Source: JAMXLO01 sp963812505 (lineage in GTDB: Bacteria; Pseudomonadota; Alphaproteobacteria; Acetobacterales; Acetobacteraceae). From it: DNA of 64,000 nt. The DNA lies in contig CAWEVM010000023.1 in the NCBI GenBank assembly GCA_963812505.1, positions 106,167 through 170,166 of the forward strand, given 5' to 3'. Position 1 is the stretch's first letter; every line of letters starts with the position of its first letter. Shown here one piece after another: positions 1 through 8,090 of this stretch. The translations under genes and the position numbers were made by a program. The notes beneath the pieces were generated by a model, which saw only the letters and a list, made by a program, of their open reading frames with translations, was not told where the DNA came from and ran no database searches.

Positions 1-279
1 GCGAAAGTGCAGCAGCGTGCCGAACGGAGTGTCATCGGCCGCCTCCTCGGCTACCGCGACAGTATGGTTGTTCACCGTCACGACATCGATACCGAACTGC
101 GGTCGATGATGGGTGAGACCCATTTCAGCGAACATTGTCAGGCCGGCCGAGATATGCCGTACCGGCGACGGCATGCATGTGCCGCAATCAGCCAGCTTCG
201 CCAAACGGGCACCCATGCGAGCAAACTGCCGCAGCGGAAACAGCAGATCCGCCTGCGCCTGATAGAGCTGATACATCAT
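1..279 (-). CDS. phaZ: Poly(3-hydroxybutyrate) depolymerase, N-terminal part (runs off window)
   Basis: The minus strand is open from an ATG-ATG pair at 279 to the window edge, giving 93 codons that begin MMYQLYQAQADLLFPLR. This is the characteristic N-terminal segment of intracellular PHB depolymerases (PHB_depo_N), followed here by the family's 'FGIDVVTVNN' and 'TPFGTLLHF' stretches. The enzyme hydrolyses stored polyhydroxybutyrate granules in the cytoplasm to release 3-hydroxybutyrate. The lipase-like catalytic serine region lies outside the window, so activity cannot be judged. The gene points away from the GST-like gene at 375, so the two share a divergent intergenic region of about 95 bases. 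Confidence 0.8.
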   Translation of the reverse strand, partial: MMYQLYQAQADLLFPLRQFARMGARLAKLADCGTCMPSPVRHISAGLTMFAEMGLTHHRPQFGIDVVTVNNHTVAVAEEAADDTPFGTLLHFR

Positions 280-374
280 CGACCGGCGGAGGCAGTATTC
301 ATGCGATTCGCGTACGGATGGTTTCAGGCATTATATTGCAGCGCAGCATGGACCGATCGATGAAGGAAGGCAAC

Positions 375-1025
375 ATGGCTACGCTCCTGATCAGTAGCAA
401 GAACTACTCGTCGTGGTCCCTGCGCGGCTTCCTGCTAGCTCGGCTGGCGCGGATCGAGTTTGAGGAGAAAGTCGTCGCCTCCGATGACCTCAATACTCGT
501 GCCGAGCTGCTGCTGCGTGCCTCGTCGATCCGGGTGCCATGTCTGGTCCATGACGGCGTGACCGTCTGGGACACGCTGGCGATCGCCGAGTACCTCAATG
601 AGGTGAGTCCGAAGGCGGGCCTGTATCCAGGCGACCGTATGGCCCGCGCCCATTGCCGCTCGATCTCCGGCGAAATGCACGCGGGCTTCTCCGCGCTGCG
701 TTCGTCAATGCCGATGAACCTCCGCACCGAGGGGCGGCGGATCGCCATCTGGTCCGCCGCGCAGGCCGATATCGACCGGATCACCGAAATCTGGCGCGGG
801 TGCCTCGATACCTGGAAGGGCCCGTGGTTGTTCGGCAGAACGCCGACGGTCGCAGATGCCATGTATGCGCCGGTGGTCACCCGCTTCCGCAGCTATGCCG
901 TCGAGGTCGACCCCGTCTCCGCCGCCTATTGCGCGCATATCTGCGGCTGGCCAGATCTCGTCGAGTGGGTCGCGGCAGCGCAGCTTGAGCCCGAGCAGAT
1001 CGAGGAGCTGGAAGTCGAGTTCTGA
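375..1025 (+). CDS. Glutathione S-transferase family protein
   Basis: The 216-residue product opens MATLLISSKNYSSWSLRG, a typical thioredoxin-fold start of the bacterial GST group in which a Ser in the SSWSLR stretch replaces the usual active-site Tyr or Cys. It continues with 'VPCLVHDG' (the cis-Pro motif that holds glutathione) and 'DTLAIAEYLNE', then an all-helical C-terminal half. Length fits the family. ATG 375 is chosen over the longer open frame because GAAGGAAGG lies just upstream. GSTs conjugate or isomerise electrophiles with glutathione in the cytosol; the substrate cannot be told. It is convergent with the cupin gene, 7 bases apart. Confidence 0.85.
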   Translation: MATLLISSKNYSSWSLRGFLLARLARIEFEEKVVASDDLNTRAELLLRASSIRVPCLVHDGVTVWDTLAIAEYLNEVSPKAGLYPGDRMARAHCRSISGEMHAGFSALRSSMPMNLRTEGRRIAIWSAAQADIDRITEIWRGCLDTWKGPWLFGRTPTVADAMYAPVVTRFRSYAVEVDPVSAAYCAHICGWPDLVEWVAAAQLEPEQIEELEVEF

Positions 1026-1032
1026 CGCCTGA

Positions 1033-1467
1033 TCAGGCGAGCTTGGTCCAGGGCGTCGGCGCCGGTACCGGGCACGGCCCCTCGACATCGAGCGTCTGGA
1101 AATCCGCTGGCGCGACGACCTCGAGGTATTCCATGTCCGGCGAGTAGTCGAACAGGTAATGGGTGATCCCCGGCCGCTGATGCACGCAGTCGCCGGCAGC
1201 GACCAGATGCTCCTCACCCTCGTACATGAATCGCGCCCAGCCCTTCAGCATGATCACGATGTGGAAGTCAGCGACATGCTGGTGCCAGCCGGTGCCTTCC
1301 TCGGGCGGGCTGTTGGCCTTCACAAGCTGCGCCACCACGCGGCCGCCGGTGGCGGTGGCGACGCCGAGGTCGCGGTACAGGAAGAAGTCGCGCAGACCCT
1401 CGGCCACCCACGGCGTGTCGCCGGGCTTTATGTGCGAGAACGTATTGACAGCGGGTTTGTCCAGCAT
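1033..1467 (-). CDS. Cupin-domain protein
   Basis: A 144-residue single-domain cupin. The metal-binding motif 1 region is seen as 'GTGWHQHVADFHIVIML' (two His plus downstream acidic/His residues) and motif 2 as 'CVHQRPGITHYLFD'. Such small cupins bind a divalent metal and act as dioxygenases, isomerases or sensors; the substrate is unknown. Start ATG 1467 is preferred because the longer frame upstream is Arg-rich noise and GGGAGTG lies in ribosome-binding position. The gene is transcribed away from the ABM monooxygenase gene at 1722. Confidence 0.75.
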   Translation of the reverse strand: MLDKPAVNTFSHIKPGDTPWVAEGLRDFFLYRDLGVATATGGRVVAQLVKANSPPEEGTGWHQHVADFHIVIMLKGWARFMYEGEEHLVAAGDCVHQRPGITHYLFDYSPDMEYLEVVAPADFQTLDVEGPCPVPAPTPWTKLA

Positions 1468-1721
1468 CCGGCACACTCCCTTGTTGCGTTCGAGAGCTGC
1501 TTCCGGCCGTCTCCCCGTATGCATCCTGATCTCCCCGCAGGATGCTGCACTGCAGCGTGACACGCGCGGGCCGCGGCGGCAACTGGTTTCTGGTGATACC
1601 AAGCCAGCGTCAGTCCCTCTCGCTCGGCAATCTGCCCCCGGCCGACGCGCGGCAGCTGTTAACACCTCCGCAGCTCTGGCCTGCCAGAATTGACGCGCCA
1701 GGTTCCGCCAATGGGGGCGAG

Positions 1722-2021
1722 ATGTTTGTCGCACTGAGCCGATTCATCGTTGCCAATGACAAATCGGACGCCGTGCAGGCAGCCTTCCGCAATCGGCCTC
1801 ACCTCGTCGACCGTGCGCCGGGTTTCTTGAGTATGCAGGTGATGTGTCCGATCGACGGCCCGGACGAGGTCTGGTTGGTGACGCACTGGCGCAATGAGGA
1901 GAGCTACCGCACCTGGCATCGCAGTCACGAGTACCACGAAGCGCACAAGGGCATCCCCAAGGGACTCAAGCTGGTACCCGGCAGCGCCAATGTGCGGTGC
2001 TTTGAGGTGTTCGCTGATTAA
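1722..2021 (+). CDS. Antibiotic biosynthesis monooxygenase (ABM) domain protein
   Basis: A 99-residue protein starting MFVALSRFIVANDKSDAVQAAF, with the dimeric ferredoxin-like ABM fold pattern: beta strand, helix, 'PGFLSMQVM' strand, then 'DEVWLVTHWRNEESYRTWHRS'. This layout is shared by heme-degrading IsdG/HmoA-type enzymes and small quinol monooxygenases. The 'SHEYHEAHKGIP' stretch is close to that seen in HmoA-like proteins, so a heme- or quinone-related role is possible but not shown. ATG 1722 follows a GGGGGCGAG ribosome-binding site. The cobalamin-binding gene starts 31 bases downstream. Confidence 0.75.
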   Translation: MFVALSRFIVANDKSDAVQAAFRNRPHLVDRAPGFLSMQVMCPIDGPDEVWLVTHWRNEESYRTWHRSHEYHEAHKGIPKGLKLVPGSANVRCFEVFAD

Positions 2022-2052
2022 CCACCGACTCTCGCACCGGGGGGGCGTCAGG

Positions 2053-3117
2053 GTGAAAACGCTGGGGGCGGAGGGACTGCAGAAATATCGGCTGCTGCGG
2101 AACGATGCTGTCGGCGCGGTGACCGCGCGCCTCTACGCCAGCCACGGGCAGATTTATGAACAGTTCGGCCCGCGCGGGCGTGTGGCATGCCGTGAGGACC
2201 TGGCATTTCACCTCGAGTTTCTGCAGCCGGTCCTGGAGTTCGGTCTGCTGCAGCCAATGGTAGACTACCTGTGCTGGCTGGGCAGCGTACTCGCCGCGCG
2301 AACCATACCGGCGGATCACATCGTGCGTTCGCTTGACCTGCTCGGCGAGTTCTTCGGCGAGCACATGGACGCCGCGGACGCTGGTGTGGTGACCGCTGCT
2401 CTGCAGGCAGCGGCGACGCGGTTTATGAACGTTGCAGCGCAGGGACAGCAGGTTCCAGCTCAGGGACCGCCCACCCCGTGGCCCGAAGCATCCTCATTTG
2501 AGGCAGCGCTGCTGGCTGGCTCTCAGCTCGAAGCATTGGCGGTCGTGAACCGCTGTATCGAAAATGGACGCAGCCTCATCGACGTCGAACTGCACGTCGT
2601 TCAACCTTCACTTTACCGTATCGGCGAGGAATGGCAGGCCAACCGCGTGTCGGTCGCAAAGGAACACATGGCGACCGCGATTGCGGTGTCGGTGATGACG
2701 ATGGGGCTGCTGCGTTCGCTGCCGTCAGAAGCAATCGACAGGCGCGTGTTGCTGGCCTGCGTCGCAGGCAATAATCACTGCGTCGGTCTTCGCATGGTGG
2801 CCGATGCGTTTCAACTTTCCGGCTGGGACGTGCAATATCTCGGCGCAGACGTGCCCACGGCGTCAATCATCCGGCAGGCCGGGGAGTGGAAGGCCCATCT
2901 CGTGGGATTGTCAGTGGCCTTTGCCCAGCAGGTGCCGGTCGCCAAGGAAATCGTCGCGCAGTTGGCCGAACGCTTCGGCAGTTCGCGACCTGCCGTGATC
3001 ATCGGCGGACTTGCCATCAACCACTTCAGCCGCCTGGCAGACGTGGTGGGAGCGGACGCGTTCGGCGCCGACGCATCGGCGGCCGTCGCCGCGGCCGCCC
3101 GCGTCGTTGGCGGATAG
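2053..3117 (+). CDS. Cobalamin (B12)-binding domain sensor protein
   Basis: The 354-residue product has a helical N-terminal half (roughly residues 20-200) and a B12-binding Rossmann domain (about 225-350). The cobalamin signature normally written DxHxxG appears as 'NNHCVGLRM' near residue 240, so the axial His is kept while the leading Asp is Asn. 'YLGADVP', 'VGLSVAF' and 'IIGG' are the other expected strands. The helical cap plus B12 domain is the architecture of regulators such as CarH/AerR-type photosensors and corrinoid sensors. GTG 2053 is chosen behind GGGGGCGTCAGG. The diguanylate cyclase starts 6 bases after its stop, which strongly implies a joint signalling function. Confidence 0.8.
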   Translation: MKTLGAEGLQKYRLLRNDAVGAVTARLYASHGQIYEQFGPRGRVACREDLAFHLEFLQPVLEFGLLQPMVDYLCWLGSVLAARTIPADHIVRSLDLLGEFFGEHMDAADAGVVTAALQAAATRFMNVAAQGQQVPAQGPPTPWPEASSFEAALLAGSQLEALAVVNRCIENGRSLIDVELHVVQPSLYRIGEEWQANRVSVAKEHMATAIAVSVMTMGLLRSLPSEAIDRRVLLACVAGNNHCVGLRMVADAFQLSGWDVQYLGADVPTASIIRQAGEWKAHLVGLSVAFAQQVPVAKEIVAQLAERFGSSRPAVIIGGLAINHFSRLADVVGADAFGADASAAVAAAARVVGG

Positions 3118-3123
3118 CGCACC

Positions 3124-4047
3124 GTGCCGTGGTTTGCATCTGAGCTGGAGCCGATGCTCGCGATCGCCGCGGCGGTGCTGGATGAGGGCGGCACGTTGAT
3201 CGAGGCGAATGCAGGCTTCCTGCGGCTGGTCAGCCTGGAGGGCGCGCAGCCGATCGGTCAGCGTATTCCGCTGTTTTTCATCCAACCGGATTTCGCGACC
3301 CTGATCCGAACACAAGCCGATTGCGACGGACAGGTTCACCGGGGGCTGCTGACAATCGGCGATCGTCTGGGGCGGACACGCTCACTGCAAGGCCGCGTGT
3401 GGCGGGCGAACGGGCGGCTGCGTGTGCTGGCGGAGTACGATGTCGCGGAACTGGAGCAACTCTACGACACAGTGCTGGCGCTCAATCGCGAGTACGCGAA
3501 TGCGCAGCTCGAACTCGCCCAGATCAATCTCAAACTGCAGCAGCGCGAAGCACAGATCCTCGCAACTTCGCTGACCGATCCGCTGACGGGCACCGGCAAT
3601 CGTCGCCGGCTTGAGCAGGCGCTGGCCACGGAAGTCAACCGCGCCGAACGCACGGGCGGCAGCCTCTGTGCATTCATGGCCGATCTCGATCACTTCAAAC
3701 GCGTCAATGACAGGTATGGACACGAGGCCGGTGACAAGGTGCTCGCGGCATTCGGCGAAATACTGCGCCAGCGGACACGGGCAACCGACATAGCGGCGCG
3801 GTTCGGTGGCGAGGAGTTCGTCGTGCTCATGCCGACAACCGATCTTGCGAACGCCACTGCCATCGCCGAACGCATCCGAGCGGCAATCGCCGAATTGCAA
3901 ACAGAGTCGTTGCTTGAACCGATCACGGCCAGTTTCGGCGTGGTCGAGCGGCTGGCAGGCGAGCCTGCCCATGCACTGCTGCGTCGTGCCGACGTCGCGC
4001 TGTATGAGGCAAAGCGGCAGGGACGCAATCGCGTCGTCGCTGTCTAG
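3124..4047 (+). CDS. PAS-like/GGDEF diguanylate cyclase
   Basis: A 307-residue cytosolic protein with an N-terminal PAS-like segment (1-110), a coiled-coil linker (about 115-150, 'LNREYANAQLELAQINLKL') and a GGDEF domain (150-305). The active-site loop is intact as 'FGGEEF' near residue 227 and an RxxD product-inhibition site (RATD) sits exactly five residues before it. It should therefore make cyclic di-GMP and be feedback-inhibited. GTG start at 3124, only 6 bases behind the cobalamin-binding gene, suggests translational coupling and that the B12 protein is its sensory partner. No EAL domain is present. Confidence 0.88.
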   Translation: MPWFASELEPMLAIAAAVLDEGGTLIEANAGFLRLVSLEGAQPIGQRIPLFFIQPDFATLIRTQADCDGQVHRGLLTIGDRLGRTRSLQGRVWRANGRLRVLAEYDVAELEQLYDTVLALNREYANAQLELAQINLKLQQREAQILATSLTDPLTGTGNRRRLEQALATEVNRAERTGGSLCAFMADLDHFKRVNDRYGHEAGDKVLAAFGEILRQRTRATDIAARFGGEEFVVLMPTTDLANATAIAERIRAAIAELQTESLLEPITASFGVVERLAGEPAHALLRRADVALYEAKRQGRNRVVAV

Positions 4048-4061
4048 TTTGGTCGCATCGC

Positions 4062-5111
4062 TCAATGAAACCGCGGCATGACCTCCTGGCACAGCAGCCG
4101 CAGCGCGGTCATCACGTTCTCATGCGGGATCCTGCCGCCGCAGTTCAGCTCCATCAACACGCCGTCCAGCCCCAGCTCCTGCCGTAACTCCTCCAGCCGT
4201 TCGGCGACCGACGCCGGAGAGCCGATGAGCACCGTACCCTTCAGCGCCTCCTCATAGGTCATCGCCTCCAGTCGGCGTGCGGTCGCCGCGCGACGGTCCG
4301 CGCCATCGACACCCGCACGCTTCGCTGAGTCAGCCAGCAGCGCCGCCTGTTGGCGATAGAAATGGATCAGGCTCGGCTCGGCTTCCGAACGCGCCTGCGT
4401 ATCGGTGGGCGCGATATAGGCGGGTACACGCAGAAACACCCCTCCGCCCCCCGGATCGTTGGACGTCGCGAGCGCCTCGCGATAGGCGGCGATATGCGGC
4501 GCGATCTCCGGCGCGGTCTCGTAACGGACGGCGACGAAGATCGGCAGCGCTTGTCGGCCATTGGATACAAACGTATCGGCACTTGTCGCGGCGACGCGGA
4601 TCGGCGGCGTCGGCCGCTGAAAGGGCTTCGGCACCACCGAGACGTCCTCGAAGCGATGATACTTGCCTTGATACGACACCTTGTCCTGCGTCCATGCCTT
4701 GCGCACGATGTCGAGAACCTCGACAAAGCGTTCGCGGCTCTCCGCATAGGGCACGCCATATGCTTCGTAGGTGCGCGCCACACCGCTGCGGCCGACGCCG
4801 AAGATCAGCCGCCCGTTGCTGATCTGGTCGACCGTCGCCGCCTCCTCGGCCAGGCGGAGCGGGTGACACAGCGGCAGCACCTGCACCGCAAGCCCGATCC
4901 TCATCCGCTGCGTTCGCGCCGCAATGGCACTGGCAATGCATAGCGGCGCCGATAGCACCGAGCGAGCCGGATCAAAGTGCAGTTCGCCGAGCCACATCGC
5001 ATCGAGGCCCCACCGCTCGGCGCCATCCACCAGCTCGAATGATTGCGCAAATGCTTCCGCGTGAGACCGTCCCGGCAGGGACGGGAACTCATGAAAAATG
5101 CCGAACTCCAT
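4062..5111 (-). CDS. LLM-class flavin-dependent oxidoreductase
   Basis: A 349-residue luciferase-like TIM-barrel protein beginning MEFGIFHEFPSLPG. Family marks include 'WLGELHFDP' after the second strand, 'RIGLAVQVLPLCHPLRLAEEAATVDQISNG' split over the third and fourth strands, and 'LIFGVGRSG'. These enzymes use reduced FMN or F420 to oxidise small organic substrates. Start ATG 5111 fits the family N-terminus; the open frame continues 43 codons further upstream without similarity. It is divergent from the MetE-like gene at 5318, so both may share the 200-base control region. Confidence 0.85.
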   Translation of the reverse strand: MEFGIFHEFPSLPGRSHAEAFAQSFELVDGAERWGLDAMWLGELHFDPARSVLSAPLCIASAIAARTQRMRIGLAVQVLPLCHPLRLAEEAATVDQISNGRLIFGVGRSGVARTYEAYGVPYAESRERFVEVLDIVRKAWTQDKVSYQGKYHRFEDVSVVPKPFQRPTPPIRVAATSADTFVSNGRQALPIFVAVRYETAPEIAPHIAAYREALATSNDPGGGGVFLRVPAYIAPTDTQARSEAEPSLIHFYRQQAALLADSAKRAGVDGADRRAATARRLEAMTYEEALKGTVLIGSPASVAERLEELRQELGLDGVLMELNCGGRIPHENVMTALRLLCQEVMPRFH

Positions 5112-5317
5112 CGTTGCTGCCTTCCGGGTTTCTCGTCTGACCGTGAGCCTAGGTGTGGGAGGGCGGCGTGTCACGCGAGGCAGAAGCTCGAATGTGACCA
5201 ACGGCGGCTTTGGTTCGTCAGCATCACGCAGTGCCGGCATCCAAGTGCAAGCCGGTACGTTTCCTCGGGTCGACGCGGCTGATAGCTTGGCACGCCTTCG
5301 CCGCGAGGAGCGTCACG

Positions 5318-6358
5318 ATGACCTACCCGACTCACCTGCTGCCGACCACCGTTGTTGGCAGCTATCCGCAACCTGATTGGCTGGTCAATCGCGCGGCGCT
5401 GGAGAAGCACGGCGTGCCGCGCACCCACGCGCAGGACATCTGGCGCATTCCACCCGATCTGCTCGAGCAGGCGCAGGACGATGGCACCATCCTGGCGGTC
5501 CGCGACATGGAGCGCGCCGGCATCGACATCATCACCGACGGCGAGATCCGCCGTGAGAGCTATTCCAACCGCTTCGCCCTCGCGTTGGACGGCATCGACG
5601 CTGAGCACCCCGGCGAGGTACGCTCGCAGACGGGCCGGACCACGCCCGTGCCACGCGTGGTCGGCAGGATAAGGCGGCGCGGTCCGGTGGAACTGCGCGA
5701 CGTCGAGTTCTTGCTGCGACAAACCGATCGCGCGACGAAGATAACGCTGCCTGGTCCGTTCACCTTGTCGCAACAGGCGAAGAACGAGTTCTACGCCGAC
5801 GAGGAGGAGATGGCGATGGACTACGCTGCCGCCGTCAACGCGGAGCTGCGCGATCTGAAGGCGAGCGGTGTCGACGTCGTGCAGCTCGACGAACCCTGGG
5901 TGCGCACCGCGCCCGACAAGGCCGAGCGCTACGGCGTCCGCGCGATCAATCGCGCATTGGAAGGCATCGATGGGCCAACCGTGGTGCATCTCTGCTTCGG
6001 CTATGCCCACGTGGTGCAGAACAAGCCAACCGGCTACGCCTTCCTGCCGCAGCTCGCCGACACTGTCGCGCGGCAGATTTCGATCGAGGCGGCGCAGCCA
6101 AAGCTCGATCTTGGCGTCCTGGCCGATCTGTCAGGCAAGCAGATCATGCTGGGCGTGCTCGACCTTGGCAGCGCTGACGTGGAAACTGCGGAGCAGGTCG
6201 CCGCCCGCATCCGCGCCGGGCTCCGCCATGTCGCGGCGGACCGGCTGATCCCGGCGCCTGACTGCGGCATGAAGTACATGCCGCGCGAACGTGCTTTCGG
6301 AAAGCTGCGCGCACTGGTGGAAGGTGCCGCGATCGTGCGGCGCGAACTTAACGGCTGA
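5318..6358 (+). CDS. Cobalamin-independent methionine synthase (MetE C-domain)-like methyltransferase
   Basis: The 346-residue product matches the C-terminal catalytic barrel of MetE and lacks the MetE N-terminal domain. It starts with the 'TTVVGSYPQPDW' motif. Zinc ligands are visible as the His-x-Cys pair in 'VHLCFGYAH' (near residue 224) and the Cys of 'PDCGMKYMPR' (near 314), with 'QLDEPW' supplying the substrate-binding acidic residue. Short MetE homologues methylate homocysteine from various donors or act on other thiols; the donor cannot be told. ATG 5318 follows GAGGAG. Its last 11 bases overlap the 3' end of the convergent SGNH gene. A broken paralogue lies near 36 kb. Confidence 0.82.
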   Translation: MTYPTHLLPTTVVGSYPQPDWLVNRAALEKHGVPRTHAQDIWRIPPDLLEQAQDDGTILAVRDMERAGIDIITDGEIRRESYSNRFALALDGIDAEHPGEVRSQTGRTTPVPRVVGRIRRRGPVELRDVEFLLRQTDRATKITLPGPFTLSQQAKNEFYADEEEMAMDYAAAVNAELRDLKASGVDVVQLDEPWVRTAPDKAERYGVRAINRALEGIDGPTVVHLCFGYAHVVQNKPTGYAFLPQLADTVARQISIEAAQPKLDLGVLADLSGKQIMLGVLDLGSADVETAEQVAARIRAGLRHVAADRLIPAPDCGMKYMPRERAFGKLRALVEGAAIVRRELNG

Positions 6359-7130
6359 GCGCCGCCGTCACCGGCTGGCTCGGCGCAACGCCGGCCAGGA
6401 TCACCTTCGCCAACGCCGCCGCCACGCAGAGATAGCCGCGGTCGTTGTGATGCAGCCCGTCGGCGGCGATGAAGTCTGCCAGTGACGCACCGTCGCGATG
6501 CCAGGCCCGCATCAGCGTGCGGCGCGAGAACAGCGCTGTGTCGGTCTCTGCCGCCACCTGGGCCAGCGCCAGATCGAAGACCGGTTCATCCGCCTTTGCC
6601 AATAGCGCTGGCGACTGCTGATTGTCCATCAGCACCACATCGGCACCAGCGGCCTGGAGTTTGCGGACGCCGGACGAGACCATGGCGCGGAACGCCGCCG
6701 GATCGGCATTGCGCAGCGCGCCGTTGGCACCGACCTGCCAGATCACAAGCTGAGGCCGCACCGCCAGCACGTCGGTGTCCAGCCGGGCCAGTTCCTCCGC
6801 CGCATCCTGCCCTCCGATGCCGCGGTTGATGACCGCGATATGTGCGTCCGGCCGCCCGGCAGACAACGCGTGCTGCAGCACCGCCGGATAGGAATGAGCC
6901 AGATCGGACGCCCTGGCGCCTTGGGTCGAGGACGATCCGAGCGCCACGACCACTCCTTCGATACCTTGGCTCAGTGCACTTCGAAGATGTGGCAAGGCCA
7001 GCGGTGTCATGCTGGGTGTGCTGGGACAGTCCTCAACGGCGACTGCCGCGGCTGCGGGCAACAATAGTAGCGCTATTCCGCACAGGAGGGCTCGCAAACG
7101 GGGGAAAACGGCGTCCATGACTGTGTTCAA
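6348..7130 (-). CDS. Secreted SGNH/GDSL-type hydrolase
   Basis: The 260-residue product carries a cleavable-looking signal (about residues 10-32, LLCGIALLLLPAAAAVA). The SGNH blocks are visible: block I 'VALGSSSTQGA' with the nucleophile Ser, block II Gly in 'NRGIGGQDA', block III Asn in 'WQVGANG', and block V Asp/His in 'ADGLHHND'. These esterases or lipases act on acyl or acetyl esters in the periplasm. An alternative start at 7118 would shorten it by four residues without touching the signal. It converges on the MetE-like gene with an 11-base overlap. Confidence 0.82.
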   Translation of the reverse strand: MNTVMDAVFPRLRALLCGIALLLLPAAAAVAVEDCPSTPSMTPLALPHLRSALSQGIEGVVVALGSSSTQGARASDLAHSYPAVLQHALSAGRPDAHIAVINRGIGGQDAAEELARLDTDVLAVRPQLVIWQVGANGALRNADPAAFRAMVSSGVRKLQAAGADVVLMDNQQSPALLAKADEPVFDLALAQVAAETDTALFSRRTLMRAWHRDGASLADFIAADGLHHNDRGYLCVAAALAKVILAGVAPSQPVTAALSR

Positions 7131-7183
7131 CTATAGGCGAGCGCCCGTGTCCAGACGGTTAACGTGTCCGGACGATTAATCGG

Positions 7184-7981
7184 TCAGCTGCCATCTTCCG
7201 CAGCACGTCGCTTGCGAGCGGCCGCGGCATACTGCCCCCGCGGCCTGACCTCCTGCACATGCGGGCGGACCACAGTATCGTAGTAGTCGTCCCAATCCTC
7301 AGGTGTCAGCTGCTTCAGGTCGGGAACCAACTCAAAGTTGTTGAGCGTGGCATCGTCATAGGCGTTACGCGGGATCGGCTGCACCTGCAGCAACGGGAAG
7401 TCGGCGCGGAAGTCGATCGGAACATCGGTCTTGGTCAGCCGCATATTGGTGATCAGGGGGCCGAACCAACGGTCGGTCTCGATGATGCCTTCGAACATCT
7501 CGTAATTTCCGCTGCGCGGAATGTTGGCCGGTGCGCGCACCATCAGACTCCAGCCCGGTGCTGTGCGAGCCACGATCCCGGTCCAGCACTGGATCAGGCC
7601 GGGCTCCTGCAAGGCGCCAAGAAAGGGCGGTGAGTATTCGCGGATTTCCGCGGGAGCGACGGAGTTGAACAGGTCCCGGAAATTGGGGAACTGGGCAGAT
7701 TGGAGCGGCAGCCAGGTACCAGCTCCTTCCCACGTCCACATCACGTCACGGCCATCCCACTGCAGACTGAAGCTGATGGGAGGGAAGATGTAATAGCCAT
7801 AACCAGATGCACTGGTGGACGGCTCGCAATAGCGGAAGGCGCGGGTGGGCAGTGAGCCGGCGGCGGAGCGGTCGGCGCGCTGCGGCAGGCGTGCGGTCGG
7901 GACAAGGCGATGAAAGGTGACAAGCGGCGTTTTCTTTTCCGGCCGCTGCGAATTGGGGCGAGGGGATGCTGTAGTCGACAC
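7184..7981 (-). CDS. DUF6065 family protein
   Basis: A 265-residue protein whose core begins 'TPLVTFHRLVPTAR' and continues with 'RYCEPSTSASGYGYYIFPP', 'LQWDGRDVMWTWEGA' and 'GNYEMFEGIIETDRWFGPL'. I recognise this pattern as the DUF6065 family, which has no assigned biochemical role. The C-terminus is Arg-rich. The start is uncertain: GTG 7981 is given here, a TTG at 8026 and internal starts are also possible. The gene follows the repeat-protein gene in the same direction with a gap of about 110 bases. Confidence 0.7.
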   Translation of the reverse strand: MSTTASPRPNSQRPEKKTPLVTFHRLVPTARLPQRADRSAAGSLPTRAFRYCEPSTSASGYGYYIFPPISFSLQWDGRDVMWTWEGAGTWLPLQSAQFPNFRDLFNSVAPAEIREYSPPFLGALQEPGLIQCWTGIVARTAPGWSLMVRAPANIPRSGNYEMFEGIIETDRWFGPLITNMRLTKTDVPIDFRADFPLLQVQPIPRNAYDDATLNNFELVPDLKQLTPEDWDDYYDTVVRPHVQEVRPRGQYAAAARKRRAAEDGS

Positions 7982-8090
7982 GGGTGCTGTCCTGACCAAG
8001 AGCGGTAAGTCACGCGAACCGGACAAGCGGCGCCCGGTCGGTCACCATAGGCGAGTCCGAGTCACCCGTCTTCAGGTGTTCGGATGGCTG

